Notes: generated by a model not told the origin, from the letters alone. A DNA stretch of 64,000 nucleotides from Actinomycetota bacterium (GCA_030645615.1 JAUSNB010000015.1:250035-314034); one strand, 5' to 3'; positions 43,080-51,390 are shown, counted from the first letter of the stretch. Numbers and translations: made by a program.

Positions 43080-43850
43080 TCACCAACTGCGCCAAGGAGC
43101 GTGCCCGGAATCCCATAGGTCGTTCAGGGCCTTGGAATCGCGGTACGTGTCCATGGGCTGCCAGAACCCCTCGTGCCGGAAGGCGTGCAACTGTCTCTCC
43201 GCAGCGAGGCGGGCGAGTGGCTCCTGCTCCAGGACGCAGTCCTCGTCGAGGTAGCCGAGGACGGCAGGCTCCATCACGAAGAACCCGATGTTAATCCACC
43301 CGTCGACCTTGGGCTTCTCGCGGAACTCCCGCACGAGCCCGTCCTCGTCCAGGTCCATGATCCCGAAGCGACTGGTGGGCTGAACCGTCGACACTGTCGC
43401 GAGTCTTCCGGCCGACTCGTGCGAGGCAACCAGCGCGGATACGTCGATGTCGGCCAGGCCGTCCCCGTAGGCCACGAGGAATGGCTCGTCGTTCAGGTAC
43501 CGAGCCGCCCGCAGCACGCGACCACCGGTCATGGTCGACTCGCCGGTGTAGGCCACCGTCACCGTCCAGGCTGCCTCGTCATGCTCGTTGTGGAGCTCCA
43601 AGGAGCTCGCGCGACCGAGCCTGACCGTGAAGTCATGGTTCCTCACCGCGTAATTGAGGAAGTAGTCCTTGATCACGTCGCTCTTGTAGCCAGTCGCGAC
43701 AACGAACTCGGTGATTCCCTGCTGGGCCAAGCCCTTCATGATGTGCCACAGGATCGGCCTTCCACCGACCTCGACCATGGGCTTGGGCCGGAACTCGGTT
43801 TCCTCGCGCAGCCGGGTGCCCAGCCCACCCGCAAGGAGTACTGCCTTCAT
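43080..43850 (-). CDS. rfbF: Glucose-1-phosphate cytidylyltransferase
   Basis: RfbF (DdhA) makes CDP-glucose, the entry to CDP-3,6-dideoxyhexoses. The 256-residue length equals that of the family. The signature AVLLAGGLGTRLREETEFRP is followed by KPMVEVGGRPILWHIMKGLA, LVAYGDGLADIDV with the metal-binding Asp, REFREKPKVDGWINIGFFV and EGFWQPMDTYRDS, all typical of cytidylyltransferases rather than RmlA. ATG 43850 was chosen because homology starts there. It is transcribed away from the rest of the CDP-sugar genes, from a 90-bp gap that holds TAGACT on the minus strand (43886-43891). Identification is firm. Confidence 0.94.
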   Translation of the reverse strand: MKAVLLAGGLGTRLREETEFRPKPMVEVGGRPILWHIMKGLAQQGITEFVVATGYKSDVIKDYFLNYAVRNHDFTVRLGRASSLELHNEHDEAAWTVTVAYTGESTMTGGRVLRAARYLNDEPFLVAYGDGLADIDVSALVASHESAGRLATVSTVQPTSRFGIMDLDEDGLVREFREKPKVDGWINIGFFVMEPAVLGYLDEDCVLEQEPLARLAAERQLHAFRHEGFWQPMDTYRDSKALNDLWDSGHAPWRSW

Positions 43851-43909
43851 CTGTGCCCCCAATGGCCCTGGCCGAACCGTCGGAGTCTATTCGGTGGCCA
43901 CTGGCTCGC

Positions 43910-43915
43910 TAGGCT
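43910..43915 (+). promoter_or_regulatory. -10 box TAGGCT for the CDP-dideoxyhexose operon
   Basis: TAGGCT lies about 25 nt before TTG 43941 and leaves room for a leader with a GGAGG ribosome binding site (43931-43935). The same 90-bp gap carries a minus-strand TAGACT for rfbF. Confidence 0.35.
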
Positions 43916-43930
43916 TGGACATCTGACACA

Positions 43931-43935
43931 GGAGG
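43931..43935 (+). promoter_or_regulatory. Ribosome binding site GGAGG deciding a TTG start
   Basis: GGAGG lies 5 nt before TTG 43941. It supports that start over GTG 43986, which would trim the protein to its Rossmann fold but lacks a site. Confidence 0.5.
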
Positions 43936-43940
43936 AGTCG

Positions 43941-44852
43941 TTGGGGGGGTCGGGTTCAGCACCGGGAGCAGCGCGTCCCCGTGACGTGATCGCCATCACG
44001 GGTGGGACCGGTTTCGTCGGCCGCGCCGTCGCCGCGCTCATCCGTCAGGCCGGGATCGACGTGGCGTTGCTTACCCGACGCGCGATCCCCGCGAAGGGAT
44101 CCGATCGTGTCTTGGTGCTTCCCTCCGCTGTCCAGTCCGCCGTCGAGGCCATCGTCCGGCTGAGGCCTTCGGCCATCATTCATCTGGCCGCCCGGCAGTC
44201 CATCGCGGCCCGGGATACGGGGGCGATCCTGGATGCGGGCCTGGCGGTGGGCGCGGCCGCCGCAGTCGCCGCGTCTCAGGTGGGAGTTCCGTTCGTCCAC
44301 GCGTCGTCCTATTGGCAGTATGCGAAGACGGCCGACGGAGCCCCGAGATCGATGTACGTGGCTGCCAAGCTGGCCATGGTGCCCATCATTGATTCCTTGA
44401 GGTCGTCTACCGGCCTGGAGGCGCGGGAGTTGATCCTGTACGACACATACGGGCCCGATGACACGAGGGACAAGGTTGTGCCGGCACTGATCCGGGGGGC
44501 GAGTTCGGGCGAGATCGTGCAGTTGAGATCCCCTCGGGCGACCATCGACCTGACCTATGTTGACGACGTGGCCTCGGCCTTCCTCGCTGCGGCTACCACG
44601 GCCGCGTGGCCTCGGGTCGCCGTCGTCCGAGCTCCCGACCTCACGACAATTTCGTCCCTGGTAACGCAAGTCCGGTCGGTTACGGGGCGGCCGCTGCGGG
44701 TCGAATACACCGATCCCTCGTTCCATGGGGAGCGCAAGCCCACCGGGTATGGGTGGCAGCGACCCCCGGGATGGGCGCCCACGGTCTCCCTTGAGTCAGG
44801 ATTGCGCAGGCTGTGGCTGGGTCAGGCGGAAGGAGCAAGCCGTGAGTCATGA
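43941..44852 (+). CDS. NAD-dependent epimerase/reductase, candidate CDP-3,6-dideoxyhexose synthase
   Basis: The 303-residue short-chain dehydrogenase has the cofactor loop VIAITGGTGFVGRAV, an HLAARQS segment, HASSYWQYAKT with the active-site Ser, and SMYVAAKLAM with Tyr-x3-Lys. LILYDTYGPDDTRDKVVPAL is usual in sugar epimerases. Its place in a cluster with rfbF, rfbH and rfbG suggests the last step, reduction of the 4-keto group as in CDP-paratose or CDP-abequose synthases. The exact product cannot be read from the sequence. TTG 43941 was chosen because of a GGAGG site; GTG 43986 is the alternative. The next gene overlaps by 11 bp. Confidence 0.72.
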   Translation: MGGSGSAPGAARPRDVIAITGGTGFVGRAVAALIRQAGIDVALLTRRAIPAKGSDRVLVLPSAVQSAVEAIVRLRPSAIIHLAARQSIAARDTGAILDAGLAVGAAAAVAASQVGVPFVHASSYWQYAKTADGAPRSMYVAAKLAMVPIIDSLRSSTGLEARELILYDTYGPDDTRDKVVPALIRGASSGEIVQLRSPRATIDLTYVDDVASAFLAAATTAAWPRVAVVRAPDLTTISSLVTQVRSVTGRPLRVEYTDPSFHGERKPTGYGWQRPPGWAPTVSLESGLRRLWLGQAEGASRES

Positions 44853-45798
44853 CTACAAGCGCGTATCCATCGTCGTGCCCGTGTACTGCGAGGAAGCGAA
44901 TCTCCCCGACTTCTTCGCCAGGCTGGATGCTGGACGGTCCGCCATCGAGGCCTTGGGCTGCAATGTCGAGGTGGTCATCAATGACAACGCCAGCACGGAT
45001 GGCAGCTGGCGGCTGATCCAGGAGTATGTCGCCTCGCATGACAGCACCCGTGGTCAGCGGCTGGCACGCAACTACGGCTTCCAGGGATCGGTGCTGCATG
45101 GCCTCACGCTGGCCACTGGGGACGCAGCCATCGTGCTGCAGAGTGACCTGCAGGATCCTCCCGAGTTGATCGAGCTGCTGGTTGCGAGGTGGATCGAGAC
45201 TCACTGCCTCGTCGTCGCCGCGGTGCCCCGCAGCCGCCAGGACTCCGTGCTCCTCCGCTCGGCGCGCTCCTTCTTCTACCGGCTGCTGGATTCAGTCTCG
45301 GACAACCGGCATGTTGCCGGCCTGCAGGACTTCTACCTGCTTGACAGCGTCGTGCTGCAGGAGATCACACGCTCGCCGTTGTCGCATCAGTTCATTCGCG
45401 GGCGGGTCACGGCCGACTTCGGAGTCGACGAGGTTGTCGAATATGACCGCGCGCCACGGGTCGGTGGACGGTCCTCCTTCACGTTCAGCCGCCTGTACGG
45501 ACTGGCATTGGATGGGCTGCTGCTCTACGGCCGGAGGCTCCTGCGTCTCGTGACCGTGGGTGCCTTCAGCCTGGCGCTGCTCTGCATCGCCATGCTCCTC
45601 GTCATCGGTGGGATGAAGCTCGCTGGCGTGGACTTCGGTCTCGCCGGGTGGACCAGCCTGGCCATGCTGCTGAGCCTGCTCCTCGCAGCCACATTGGCCG
45701 GGTTCGGACTCGCCTTCGAGTACCTCATCCGGATCTACCAGATCCTCGTGGCTCCGGTCGAGGTGTCCTATCGCGACATGACCTCATCAGAAGAATGA
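44842..45798 (+). CDS. Membrane-bound polyprenyl-phosphate glycosyltransferase (GtrB/DPM-like)
   Basis: The 318-residue enzyme shows VSIVVPVYCEEANLPDFFAR, VVINDNASTDGS, RNYGFQGSVLHGL and VLQSDLQDPPELI with the D-x-x-D site, matching GtrB-type transferases that load a sugar on undecaprenyl phosphate. Two C-terminal membrane helices (VTVGAFSLALLCIAMLLVIG and a second from about residue 260) anchor it. The ERAPRVGGRS-like segment RAPRVGGRSSFTFSRL is also typical. GTG 44842 has AAGGAG 6 nt upstream and overlaps the epimerase gene. Lying inside the CDP-sugar operon, it may load the dideoxyhexose on the lipid for use outside the membrane. That donor is inferred. Confidence 0.82.
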   Translation: MSHDYKRVSIVVPVYCEEANLPDFFARLDAGRSAIEALGCNVEVVINDNASTDGSWRLIQEYVASHDSTRGQRLARNYGFQGSVLHGLTLATGDAAIVLQSDLQDPPELIELLVARWIETHCLVVAAVPRSRQDSVLLRSARSFFYRLLDSVSDNRHVAGLQDFYLLDSVVLQEITRSPLSHQFIRGRVTADFGVDEVVEYDRAPRVGGRSSFTFSRLYGLALDGLLLYGRRLLRLVTVGAFSLALLCIAMLLVIGGMKLAGVDFGLAGWTSLAMLLSLLLAATLAGFGLAFEYLIRIYQILVAPVEVSYRDMTSSEE

Positions 45799-45850
45799 GC
45801 CAGACACGCGCGAGGTACAGTCGTGGGAGCCGGTTGGGGGTTGACACGCA

Positions 45851-47188
45851 TTGACCGATCGTGAAGCCAAGCGGCAATCGATCCTCGCGGCCGTGCGCGA
45901 CTACGCGACCGATTCGCTGGCCCCGACCCCGTTCGTGGCCGGGGTCACGCCTGTCCCGGTATCGGGCAAGGTCCTTGATCCCGACGACTTCGCAGCACTC
46001 GTCGATTCCAGCCTCGACGGCTGGCTCACGGCCGGCCGATTCACGGAGAAGTTCCAGCGCGCCCTGGCTCGGTACGTGGGTGCCCGCTCCTCGGTGTTCG
46101 TCAATTCAGGGTCCAGCGCCAACCTGGTCGCGCTGAGCGCCTTGACCAGTCCGAAGCTCGGGAAGCGGGCGTTGAAGGAGGGCGACGAGGTGCTCACCGT
46201 CGCCATGGGCTTCCCCACGACCGTGAACCCGATCCTGCAGAACCGCCTCAAGCCGGTCATGGTCGACGTCGAGCTCGGCACCTACGATGCGATCCCCGAT
46301 CGGCTGCGTGAGGCAGTCGGTCCGCGCACGCGAGCAGTCATGATGGCGCACACCCTCGGCAACCCGTTCGACCTCGATGCGGTGACGCAGCTATGCAAAG
46401 AACACGGGATGTGGCTGGTCGAGGATTCCTGCGACGCCCTGGGATCCACCTACCGCGGCAAGCGGACCGGGTCATTCGGCGACACGGCGACGGTGTCCTT
46501 CTACCCGGCGCACCACATCACCACCGGCGAGGGCGGTGCCGTGTTCGTGAAGTCCCCGCTGGTGAAGAAGCAGGTGGAGTCGTTCCGTGACTGGGGCCGG
46601 GACTGCTACTGCGAGACTGGCCACGACAACACCTGCCTGAAGAGGTTCGAATGGCAGCTGGGGGACCTCCCGGTGGGCTACGACCATAAGTACATCTACA
46701 GCCACGTCGGCTACAACCTCAAGGCGACGGACATGCAGGCCGCGCTGGGACTGTCTCAGCTGGCCAAGCTGGATCACTTCGTCAGCCGGCGGAAGGAGAA
46801 CTTCGACTACCTGATGGAGCGGCTGGCCGGTCACGACGGGCTCCTCATGCCGCGAGCGACAGCCGGCTCCGACCCTGCCTGGTTCGGCTTTCCGATCACC
46901 CTGAGGCCTGACCTCGAGATCGACCGCGAGGACCTGCTGCGGTTCCTCGACAGCCGCCTCATCGGGACGCGGCTGATGTTCGCCGGCAACATTCTTCGCC
47001 AGCCCGCCTACCGCGGCATCGACGTCCGGGTGGTCGGGGACCTGACGAACTCCGACATCGTCATGCGCCGGACGTTCTGGCTTGGCACCTACCCGGGCCT
47101 CAGTCCAGCGATGCTGGACTTCGTGGCTGATTCAGTCCTCGAGTTCATCGGTGATCCGAGGAATCACCGAAGGCCCGTCGGAGGCTGA
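45851..47188 (+). CDS. rfbH: CDP-4-keto-6-deoxyglucose 3-dehydrase (E1)
   Basis: RfbH (DdhC, E1) removes the C3 hydroxyl of CDP-4-keto-6-deoxyglucose using pyridoxamine phosphate and a 2Fe-2S cluster. The 445-residue protein carries the E1 hallmark SFYPAHHITTGEGG, where His221 replaces the Lys of aminotransferases. Cys194, Cys252, Cys254 and Cys262 give exactly the C-x57-C-x1-C-x7-C spacing known for the E1 cluster (VEDSCDALGS, DCYCETGHDNTC). NSGSSANLVALSAL and GYNLKATDMQAALGL are typical. The start is TTG. No E3-type reductase is in the window to deliver electrons. Identification is firm. Confidence 0.95.
   Translation: MTDREAKRQSILAAVRDYATDSLAPTPFVAGVTPVPVSGKVLDPDDFAALVDSSLDGWLTAGRFTEKFQRALARYVGARSSVFVNSGSSANLVALSALTSPKLGKRALKEGDEVLTVAMGFPTTVNPILQNRLKPVMVDVELGTYDAIPDRLREAVGPRTRAVMMAHTLGNPFDLDAVTQLCKEHGMWLVEDSCDALGSTYRGKRTGSFGDTATVSFYPAHHITTGEGGAVFVKSPLVKKQVESFRDWGRDCYCETGHDNTCLKRFEWQLGDLPVGYDHKYIYSHVGYNLKATDMQAALGLSQLAKLDHFVSRRKENFDYLMERLAGHDGLLMPRATAGSDPAWFGFPITLRPDLEIDREDLLRFLDSRLIGTRLMFAGNILRQPAYRGIDVRVVGDLTNSDIVMRRTFWLGTYPGLSPAMLDFVADSVLEFIGDPRNHRRPVGG
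47180..47184 (+). promoter_or_regulatory. rfbG: Ribosome binding site GGAGG for rfbG
   Basis: GGAGG sits inside the end of rfbH, 6 nt before GTG 47191, so rfbG is translated from the same message as rfbH. Confidence 0.6.
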
Positions 47189-47190
47189 CA

Positions 47191-48207
47191 GTGCACTATC
47201 TGGTCACGGGGCATACCGGCTTCAAGGGCACCTGGCTCGCGCTCATGCTGCACGCGCGAGGGCATCAGGTGTCGGGGATAGCGCTGGATCCGGTGGATGG
47301 CGCGCTGTACACGGACGCGGGCGTTCACGAGGTGATGACACACGACCTCCGGATCGATGTCTGCGATGCACCTGCGCTGACGCGGGCCGTCGATGAGTTG
47401 GCCCCCGACGCCGTGGTCCACCTCGCTGCGCAGGCGTTGGTCCGTGAGTCCTACCTCGACCCGATGGGCACCTTTCGTACCAACGTGAACGGCACGCTGA
47501 ACCTGCTCGATGCCACCCGAGCGGCTGGCTCGGTTCGGGCGCAGCTGATCATCACGACCGACAAGGTGTACCGCAACGACAGCCGAACACGTGGATACGT
47601 CGAGACCGACCCGCTCGGTGGCCGTGACCCCTACAGCGCGTCCAAGGCCATGGCCGATCTGGCCACGCAGAGCTGGGCTGCGTCGTTCGATTGCCCGCCG
47701 ACCGCGATCGCTCGCGCCGGCAACGTCGTCGGGGGAGGGGATGCTTGTCGGGACCGCCTGCTTGTCGACCTTCAGCGCGGCTTCGCCGGCGGCGTGGCCG
47801 TGCCCGTCCGCTTCCCTGATGCCGTCCGACCGTGGCAGCATGTGCTCGACTGCCTGAATGCCTATCTCGTTCTGGTGGACGCCCTGCTGGAGGGGTCGGG
47901 CCAGGGGGAGTGGAACGTCGCTCCCGAGTCGCAGGACCTCGTGACTGTCGGCCGTGTTGCGGACTCGGCCGCGTCGATGTGGGGCGACGGTGCCGCGTGG
48001 ATCCATGTGCCAGGTGACCACCCGCACGAGGCCGAGCTGCTGGCCTTGGACGCTTCGAAGCTCAGGCGGGAACTGGGCTGGCGTGAGCGGCTCCCCTTCG
48101 CCGAGGGGCTGTCCTGGACCGTGGACTGGGCGTTGGGGAGGCGGGAGGGTCATTCTGCCCGGAGCCTGTGCGAGGAGCAGATCGAAAGGTTTGAACGACT
48201 GGAGTGA
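47191..48207 (+). CDS. rfbG: CDP-glucose 4,6-dehydratase
   Basis: RfbG (DdhB) turns CDP-glucose into CDP-4-keto-6-deoxyglucose, the substrate of RfbH. The 338-residue protein begins with LVTGHTGFKGTWLALMLHAR, a signature particular to this enzyme. It also has HLAAQALVRESYLDP, ITTDKVYRND with the catalytic Thr-Asp-Lys, DPYSASKAMADL with Tyr-x3-Lys, ARAGNVVGGGD and RPWQHVLDCLNAYL. The GTG start is 2 bp after the rfbH stop. The convergent DUF6492 gene ends 6 bp away. Identification is firm. Confidence 0.95.
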   Translation: MHYLVTGHTGFKGTWLALMLHARGHQVSGIALDPVDGALYTDAGVHEVMTHDLRIDVCDAPALTRAVDELAPDAVVHLAAQALVRESYLDPMGTFRTNVNGTLNLLDATRAAGSVRAQLIITTDKVYRNDSRTRGYVETDPLGGRDPYSASKAMADLATQSWAASFDCPPTAIARAGNVVGGGDACRDRLLVDLQRGFAGGVAVPVRFPDAVRPWQHVLDCLNAYLVLVDALLEGSGQGEWNVAPESQDLVTVGRVADSAASMWGDGAAWIHVPGDHPHEAELLALDASKLRRELGWRERLPFAEGLSWTVDWALGRREGHSARSLCEEQIERFERLE

Positions 48208-48213
48208 TCCGGG

Positions 48214-49134
48214 CTACCGACCGAGGCGACGCCGCAGCGTGTCCCGGGCCTTGGCCGACAGCACCTGGCCCACCTCGCCGTAGGACAGGTAGTGGCTGAG
48301 CGCCTCCGGCTTGGGGGCGTCGGCGTCGATCAGGCCGAGGTCGCGCGAGTAGTTGGAGTTGATGACGAGGGCCAGGTAGCCGCGGGCGATGTCGTCGATG
48401 TTGATGCCGCGCAGGATGTATTCCAGGTGCTGGCCCTCGTGGTGGAAGACCTTCACGAAGGGCTCCCGCGCATGGATGGGGATGGCGTTGCTGGCCTGGA
48501 GCCACAGGTTGTACCAGCTGAACTCGTAGGGCGCCTCGGCCAGGGCATCGCGGTAGGTCCAGTTCCGCGGGGCCAGGAAGTCGTCGCGGAGGCTGCGCAG
48601 GACCGTGGCCGACAGCACCTGGTGGCCGTGGCACGTGCGAAGGACCGGGTCGTCGAGGCCGACCAGTGACGCGATCCGGCGCAGCGCGGCCGCGCGCGAT
48701 TCCCAGTACTGGCGGTAGTAGCGCGGTTCCACCTTGAGCTCGTTGTCCTCCACGAGCACGGTGTACGGAGTCGACTCGTCGTGCATGAGGTCGGCGGCAC
48801 CGAACGGTCGGATGAAGACGGCGTCGGAGTCGACGCAGAAGTAGTTCGCCGCCAGGCCCAGTTCCCAGAAGGAGAGCTTGACGATCTCCTGGTTGACGTA
48901 GCCCGCCCGCATTCCGCCGACGGGTTCGTCGACGAGGTGCGCGGCCAGTTCCTCGTCCGGAAGCATCGTGACGGTGTCGGCGGCGAGGCCGGCAAAGGCG
49001 CCTAGGTCGGCTTCGGGAGCCGACAGGTACAGGTGCAGCCCGTCGGCATTGAAGCGGTGGAACGAGGCGATGAGGCGTCGGGCGTACTCCGCGTCCGGGG
49101 CATGGGACTTCAGGAGCAGCGCGATCCGGTGCAT
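48214..49134 (-). CDS. DUF6492-like putative glycosyltransferase
   Basis: The 306-residue protein begins RIALLLKSHAPDAEYARRLI and has NYFCVDSDAVFIRPFG (about residues 96-111), a D-x-D motif in a GT-A-like strand context, followed by VEDNELKVEPRYYRQYW and FEFSWYNLWLQAS-type sequence. This matches proteins labelled DUF6492, which are thought to be glycosyltransferase-like. No membrane helix is seen. It is the third gene of a minus-strand operon behind a DUF4910 protein and a methyltransferase. Enzyme activity is not proven for the family. Confidence 0.7.
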   Translation of the reverse strand: MHRIALLLKSHAPDAEYARRLIASFHRFNADGLHLYLSAPEADLGAFAGLAADTVTMLPDEELAAHLVDEPVGGMRAGYVNQEIVKLSFWELGLAANYFCVDSDAVFIRPFGAADLMHDESTPYTVLVEDNELKVEPRYYRQYWESRAAALRRIASLVGLDDPVLRTCHGHQVLSATVLRSLRDDFLAPRNWTYRDALAEAPYEFSWYNLWLQASNAIPIHAREPFVKVFHHEGQHLEYILRGINIDDIARGYLALVINSNYSRDLGLIDADAPKPEALSHYLSYGEVGQVLSAKARDTLRRRLGR

Positions 49135-49136
49135 GG

Positions 49137-50036
49137 CTAGCGCTCGCCGCCCGGATCCGGGACAGCCTTGGTGGCCTCGATCAGTCCGGCCGAGCACAGG
49201 AACATGCCGCGCCAGGTGCCCTCGTGCTCGAGTGCCACCTGCGCCTTGCGGTAGGCCATCGGGTCGATCTGAGGTGCCAGCATCGGGTAGGCGGGGTGGT
49301 AGTTGTACCAGTGGAACCGGATGTCGGAGTAGCCGTGGGCCCGCACGACATCGGCGAGCTCGAAGGGGTTGTGGAAGCGGGACAGGATCTCGTCGTAGCC
49401 GTCCCCTGTCGGTCGCGTGCGTACGGGCGGCTTGTCGACGGCGAGGCGTGCATCGAGGTCGGCCGAGACGACCTGGCGGATGCCTTCGTCGACCCCGGCG
49501 AGGAGTGCGTCCATGACGAACTCCTTGGTCAGTCGGTTGAACGTGAACATCGAGAACATGGCGTTGCGGAACTGCAACAGCAGTTGGCCCCCGGGGCACA
49601 GGAAACCGTCCATGGAGGCGACGAAGGCAGCGTCGTCCGTGACGTGGGGGATGACGCCGAGGGCCATGACCGCATCGAAGGATCCGGCCCGGGCCTGCTC
49701 GGCCGAGATGGCAGCCGGGTCCTGCGCATCCAGCAGGGCGATCGCCGCGGGATCCTGGCCGTGTCGCTCCATGTTGGAGCGGGCGAAGCGCACCATCTCG
49801 GGAGAGACATCGTTGCCGGCCACCCTCAGCCCATCAGCGGCGATCGTCACGAGCGGCGTCGCGTCGCCGACGCCGAGCTCGTAGAGCGACCGGGCACCCG
49901 ACGCGGCGAGCAGTCGCTGGACCAGTTGCAGCCGGAACAGGTTGGCCGGGTACTCCTCGTTCGTCCAGAGCCGCTCCGCGTCGTACTGGTCCGCGTAGCT
50001 CGAGGCGCTTCCGTCGTAGTGCGAGGACACCGACAT
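49137..50036 (-). CDS. Class I SAM-dependent methyltransferase
   Basis: The 299-residue protein has SLYELGVGDATPLVTIA as motif I (about residues 50-66), GNDVSPEMVRFARSNM, FDAVMALGVIPHVTDD (about 119-134) and PGGQLLLQFRNAMF. It carries a C-terminal region, HNPFELADVVRAHGYSDIRF, with a long insert of about 60 residues between the last strands. It overlaps the DUF4910 stop as TGATG and is separated from the DUF6492 gene by 2 bp. It probably methylates a sugar or amino-linked group of the glycan. The substrate is unknown. Confidence 0.8.
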   Translation of the reverse strand: MSVSSHYDGSASSYADQYDAERLWTNEEYPANLFRLQLVQRLLAASGARSLYELGVGDATPLVTIAADGLRVAGNDVSPEMVRFARSNMERHGQDPAAIALLDAQDPAAISAEQARAGSFDAVMALGVIPHVTDDAAFVASMDGFLCPGGQLLLQFRNAMFSMFTFNRLTKEFVMDALLAGVDEGIRQVVSADLDARLAVDKPPVRTRPTGDGYDEILSRFHNPFELADVVRAHGYSDIRFHWYNYHPAYPMLAPQIDPMAYRKAQVALEHEGTWRGMFLCSAGLIEATKAVPDPGGER

Positions 50037-51349
50037 CAGGACTCCTTCCGCAGGGGGCCCGGCACGAGCAGGCCGTGGGCGACGAGTTCGTCGACGAGCG
50101 CAAGCAAGTCCGGCGCGGGCACGGAGAGGAGCTCCACGAGATCGTCGATCGAGTGCTGCCCGTCGGCATAGGCCAGGACGTGGGTGCGCAGCAGGACCTC
50201 GTCGGCAACCGTGCGCGCGTGCATGGCGTGGTAGAGACCGCGACGGCCGAGCTGGGGCTCGCCGAGGACGGTCGCGCGGTAGTAGACGCCCGACTCCAGC
50301 GCCTCGACACAGTCGCGCACGAAATCCAGGCCGCCCTGCAGGCCGACCGGAGTGATGACGCTCAGGTCGTCGAGCGAGGTGTGGTACTCGCGGTAGGCGC
50401 CGTACTTCGTGCGCATGAGGGAGACGAGCGGCAGGTCGATACCCGGTGCGCAGTAGGTCCGCTCGTCGCTGCCGCGGTCGAGGTAGGAGTACTCGACGGC
50501 GTTGTCCCGCCCCGCCAGCACGCGGCGCGCGATGCGGTCGATTGCGAGGTTGCCCATGCGTGATGCGAGGTAGGAGTAGTGACCCTCGTCGCCGATGCAG
50601 GTGAGGTTGAAGCCCGCCACGACGTGCGACCTGAGGTGGTCGAGGTGGCGGCTCGCGTAGGTCAGCGCTCCGATCGATTCGGGGACGAAGGCGAAACGGT
50701 AGGTGAAGTGCCGGTCGGGCATTGCGGCCAGCCATTGCGCCAGTGCCGTGGCCACGACCGGCCCGGACAGTTCGTTGTTGGCCAGCGACGGGTGGCACAC
50801 GTAGGTCGATATGAAGACCTCGTCGGTCGATTGCCCGGGAAGGACGAGGTCGGCGTACGTCAGGCTGCCCGGGGCGAGGGTGCTGTCGACGACGGCGTGG
50901 TACGTGCCGTCGGGCAGGGACTCGCGCTGCTCATACTGCAGGCACAGGCCCCACGTGCGGTTGTAGTAGCTCGTGACATACGGGATGGCCTCGGGCAGCT
51001 CGGGATCCGAGTGCAGGTGGCGCTGGAGCTCGGCCAGGGTCAGGTGGGCGTCGACCGGCTCGGAGTACCCCACGACGTGGATGTTGGAGTCGGCGAAGTC
51101 GAGGACCCGCTCGCCGTCCGGTCCATCGAGGTAGGCACCGCGGATGTTCCATTCGTCCGGCACCGACCAGTCGAAGGCCGCTGTCCCGCTCGGGACCTCG
51201 TGGACCGCCAGCCCGGGCAGGTGCTCGCCGAGGATGGCCAGGGTCTCGCGGACACCGTCGCCGGTGAGGCTGCGGCAGATGGGGAAGAGGCGGCCGGCGA
51301 GGTCGTGCATGAAGCGGCCCTCAGCGAGGTCGGTCGTCCCGGCGGCCAT
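50036..51349 (-). CDS. DUF4910/DUF2172 aminopeptidase-like protein with C-terminal winged helix
   Basis: The 437-residue protein begins FMHDLAGRLFPICRSLTGDGVRETL, the start pattern of DUF4910. An inserted region (about residues 50-110, DEWNIRGAYL and SNIHVVGYSEPV) fits DUF2172. The metal-binding motif STYVCHPSLANNELSGP lies near residues 190-206 and resembles Zn-dependent aminopeptidases of the M28 type; EHGYSYL-like HYSYLASRM and a late HTSLDDLSVI follow. The last 70 residues form a predicted winged helix (HSIDDLVELLSVPAPDLLAL). Such proteins occur in polysaccharide loci but their reaction is unknown; hydrolysis of an amide on an amino sugar or peptide is possible. It leads a three-gene operon. 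Confidence 0.8.
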   Translation of the reverse strand: MAAGTTDLAEGRFMHDLAGRLFPICRSLTGDGVRETLAILGEHLPGLAVHEVPSGTAAFDWSVPDEWNIRGAYLDGPDGERVLDFADSNIHVVGYSEPVDAHLTLAELQRHLHSDPELPEAIPYVTSYYNRTWGLCLQYEQRESLPDGTYHAVVDSTLAPGSLTYADLVLPGQSTDEVFISTYVCHPSLANNELSGPVVATALAQWLAAMPDRHFTYRFAFVPESIGALTYASRHLDHLRSHVVAGFNLTCIGDEGHYSYLASRMGNLAIDRIARRVLAGRDNAVEYSYLDRGSDERTYCAPGIDLPLVSLMRTKYGAYREYHTSLDDLSVITPVGLQGGLDFVRDCVEALESGVYYRATVLGEPQLGRRGLYHAMHARTVADEVLLRTHVLAYADGQHSIDDLVELLSVPAPDLLALVDELVAHGLLVPGPLRKES

Positions 51350-51390
51350 GCGGCTCCCGTTGCGTCTCGGGTGAGGAAGGCGAACCCGCC

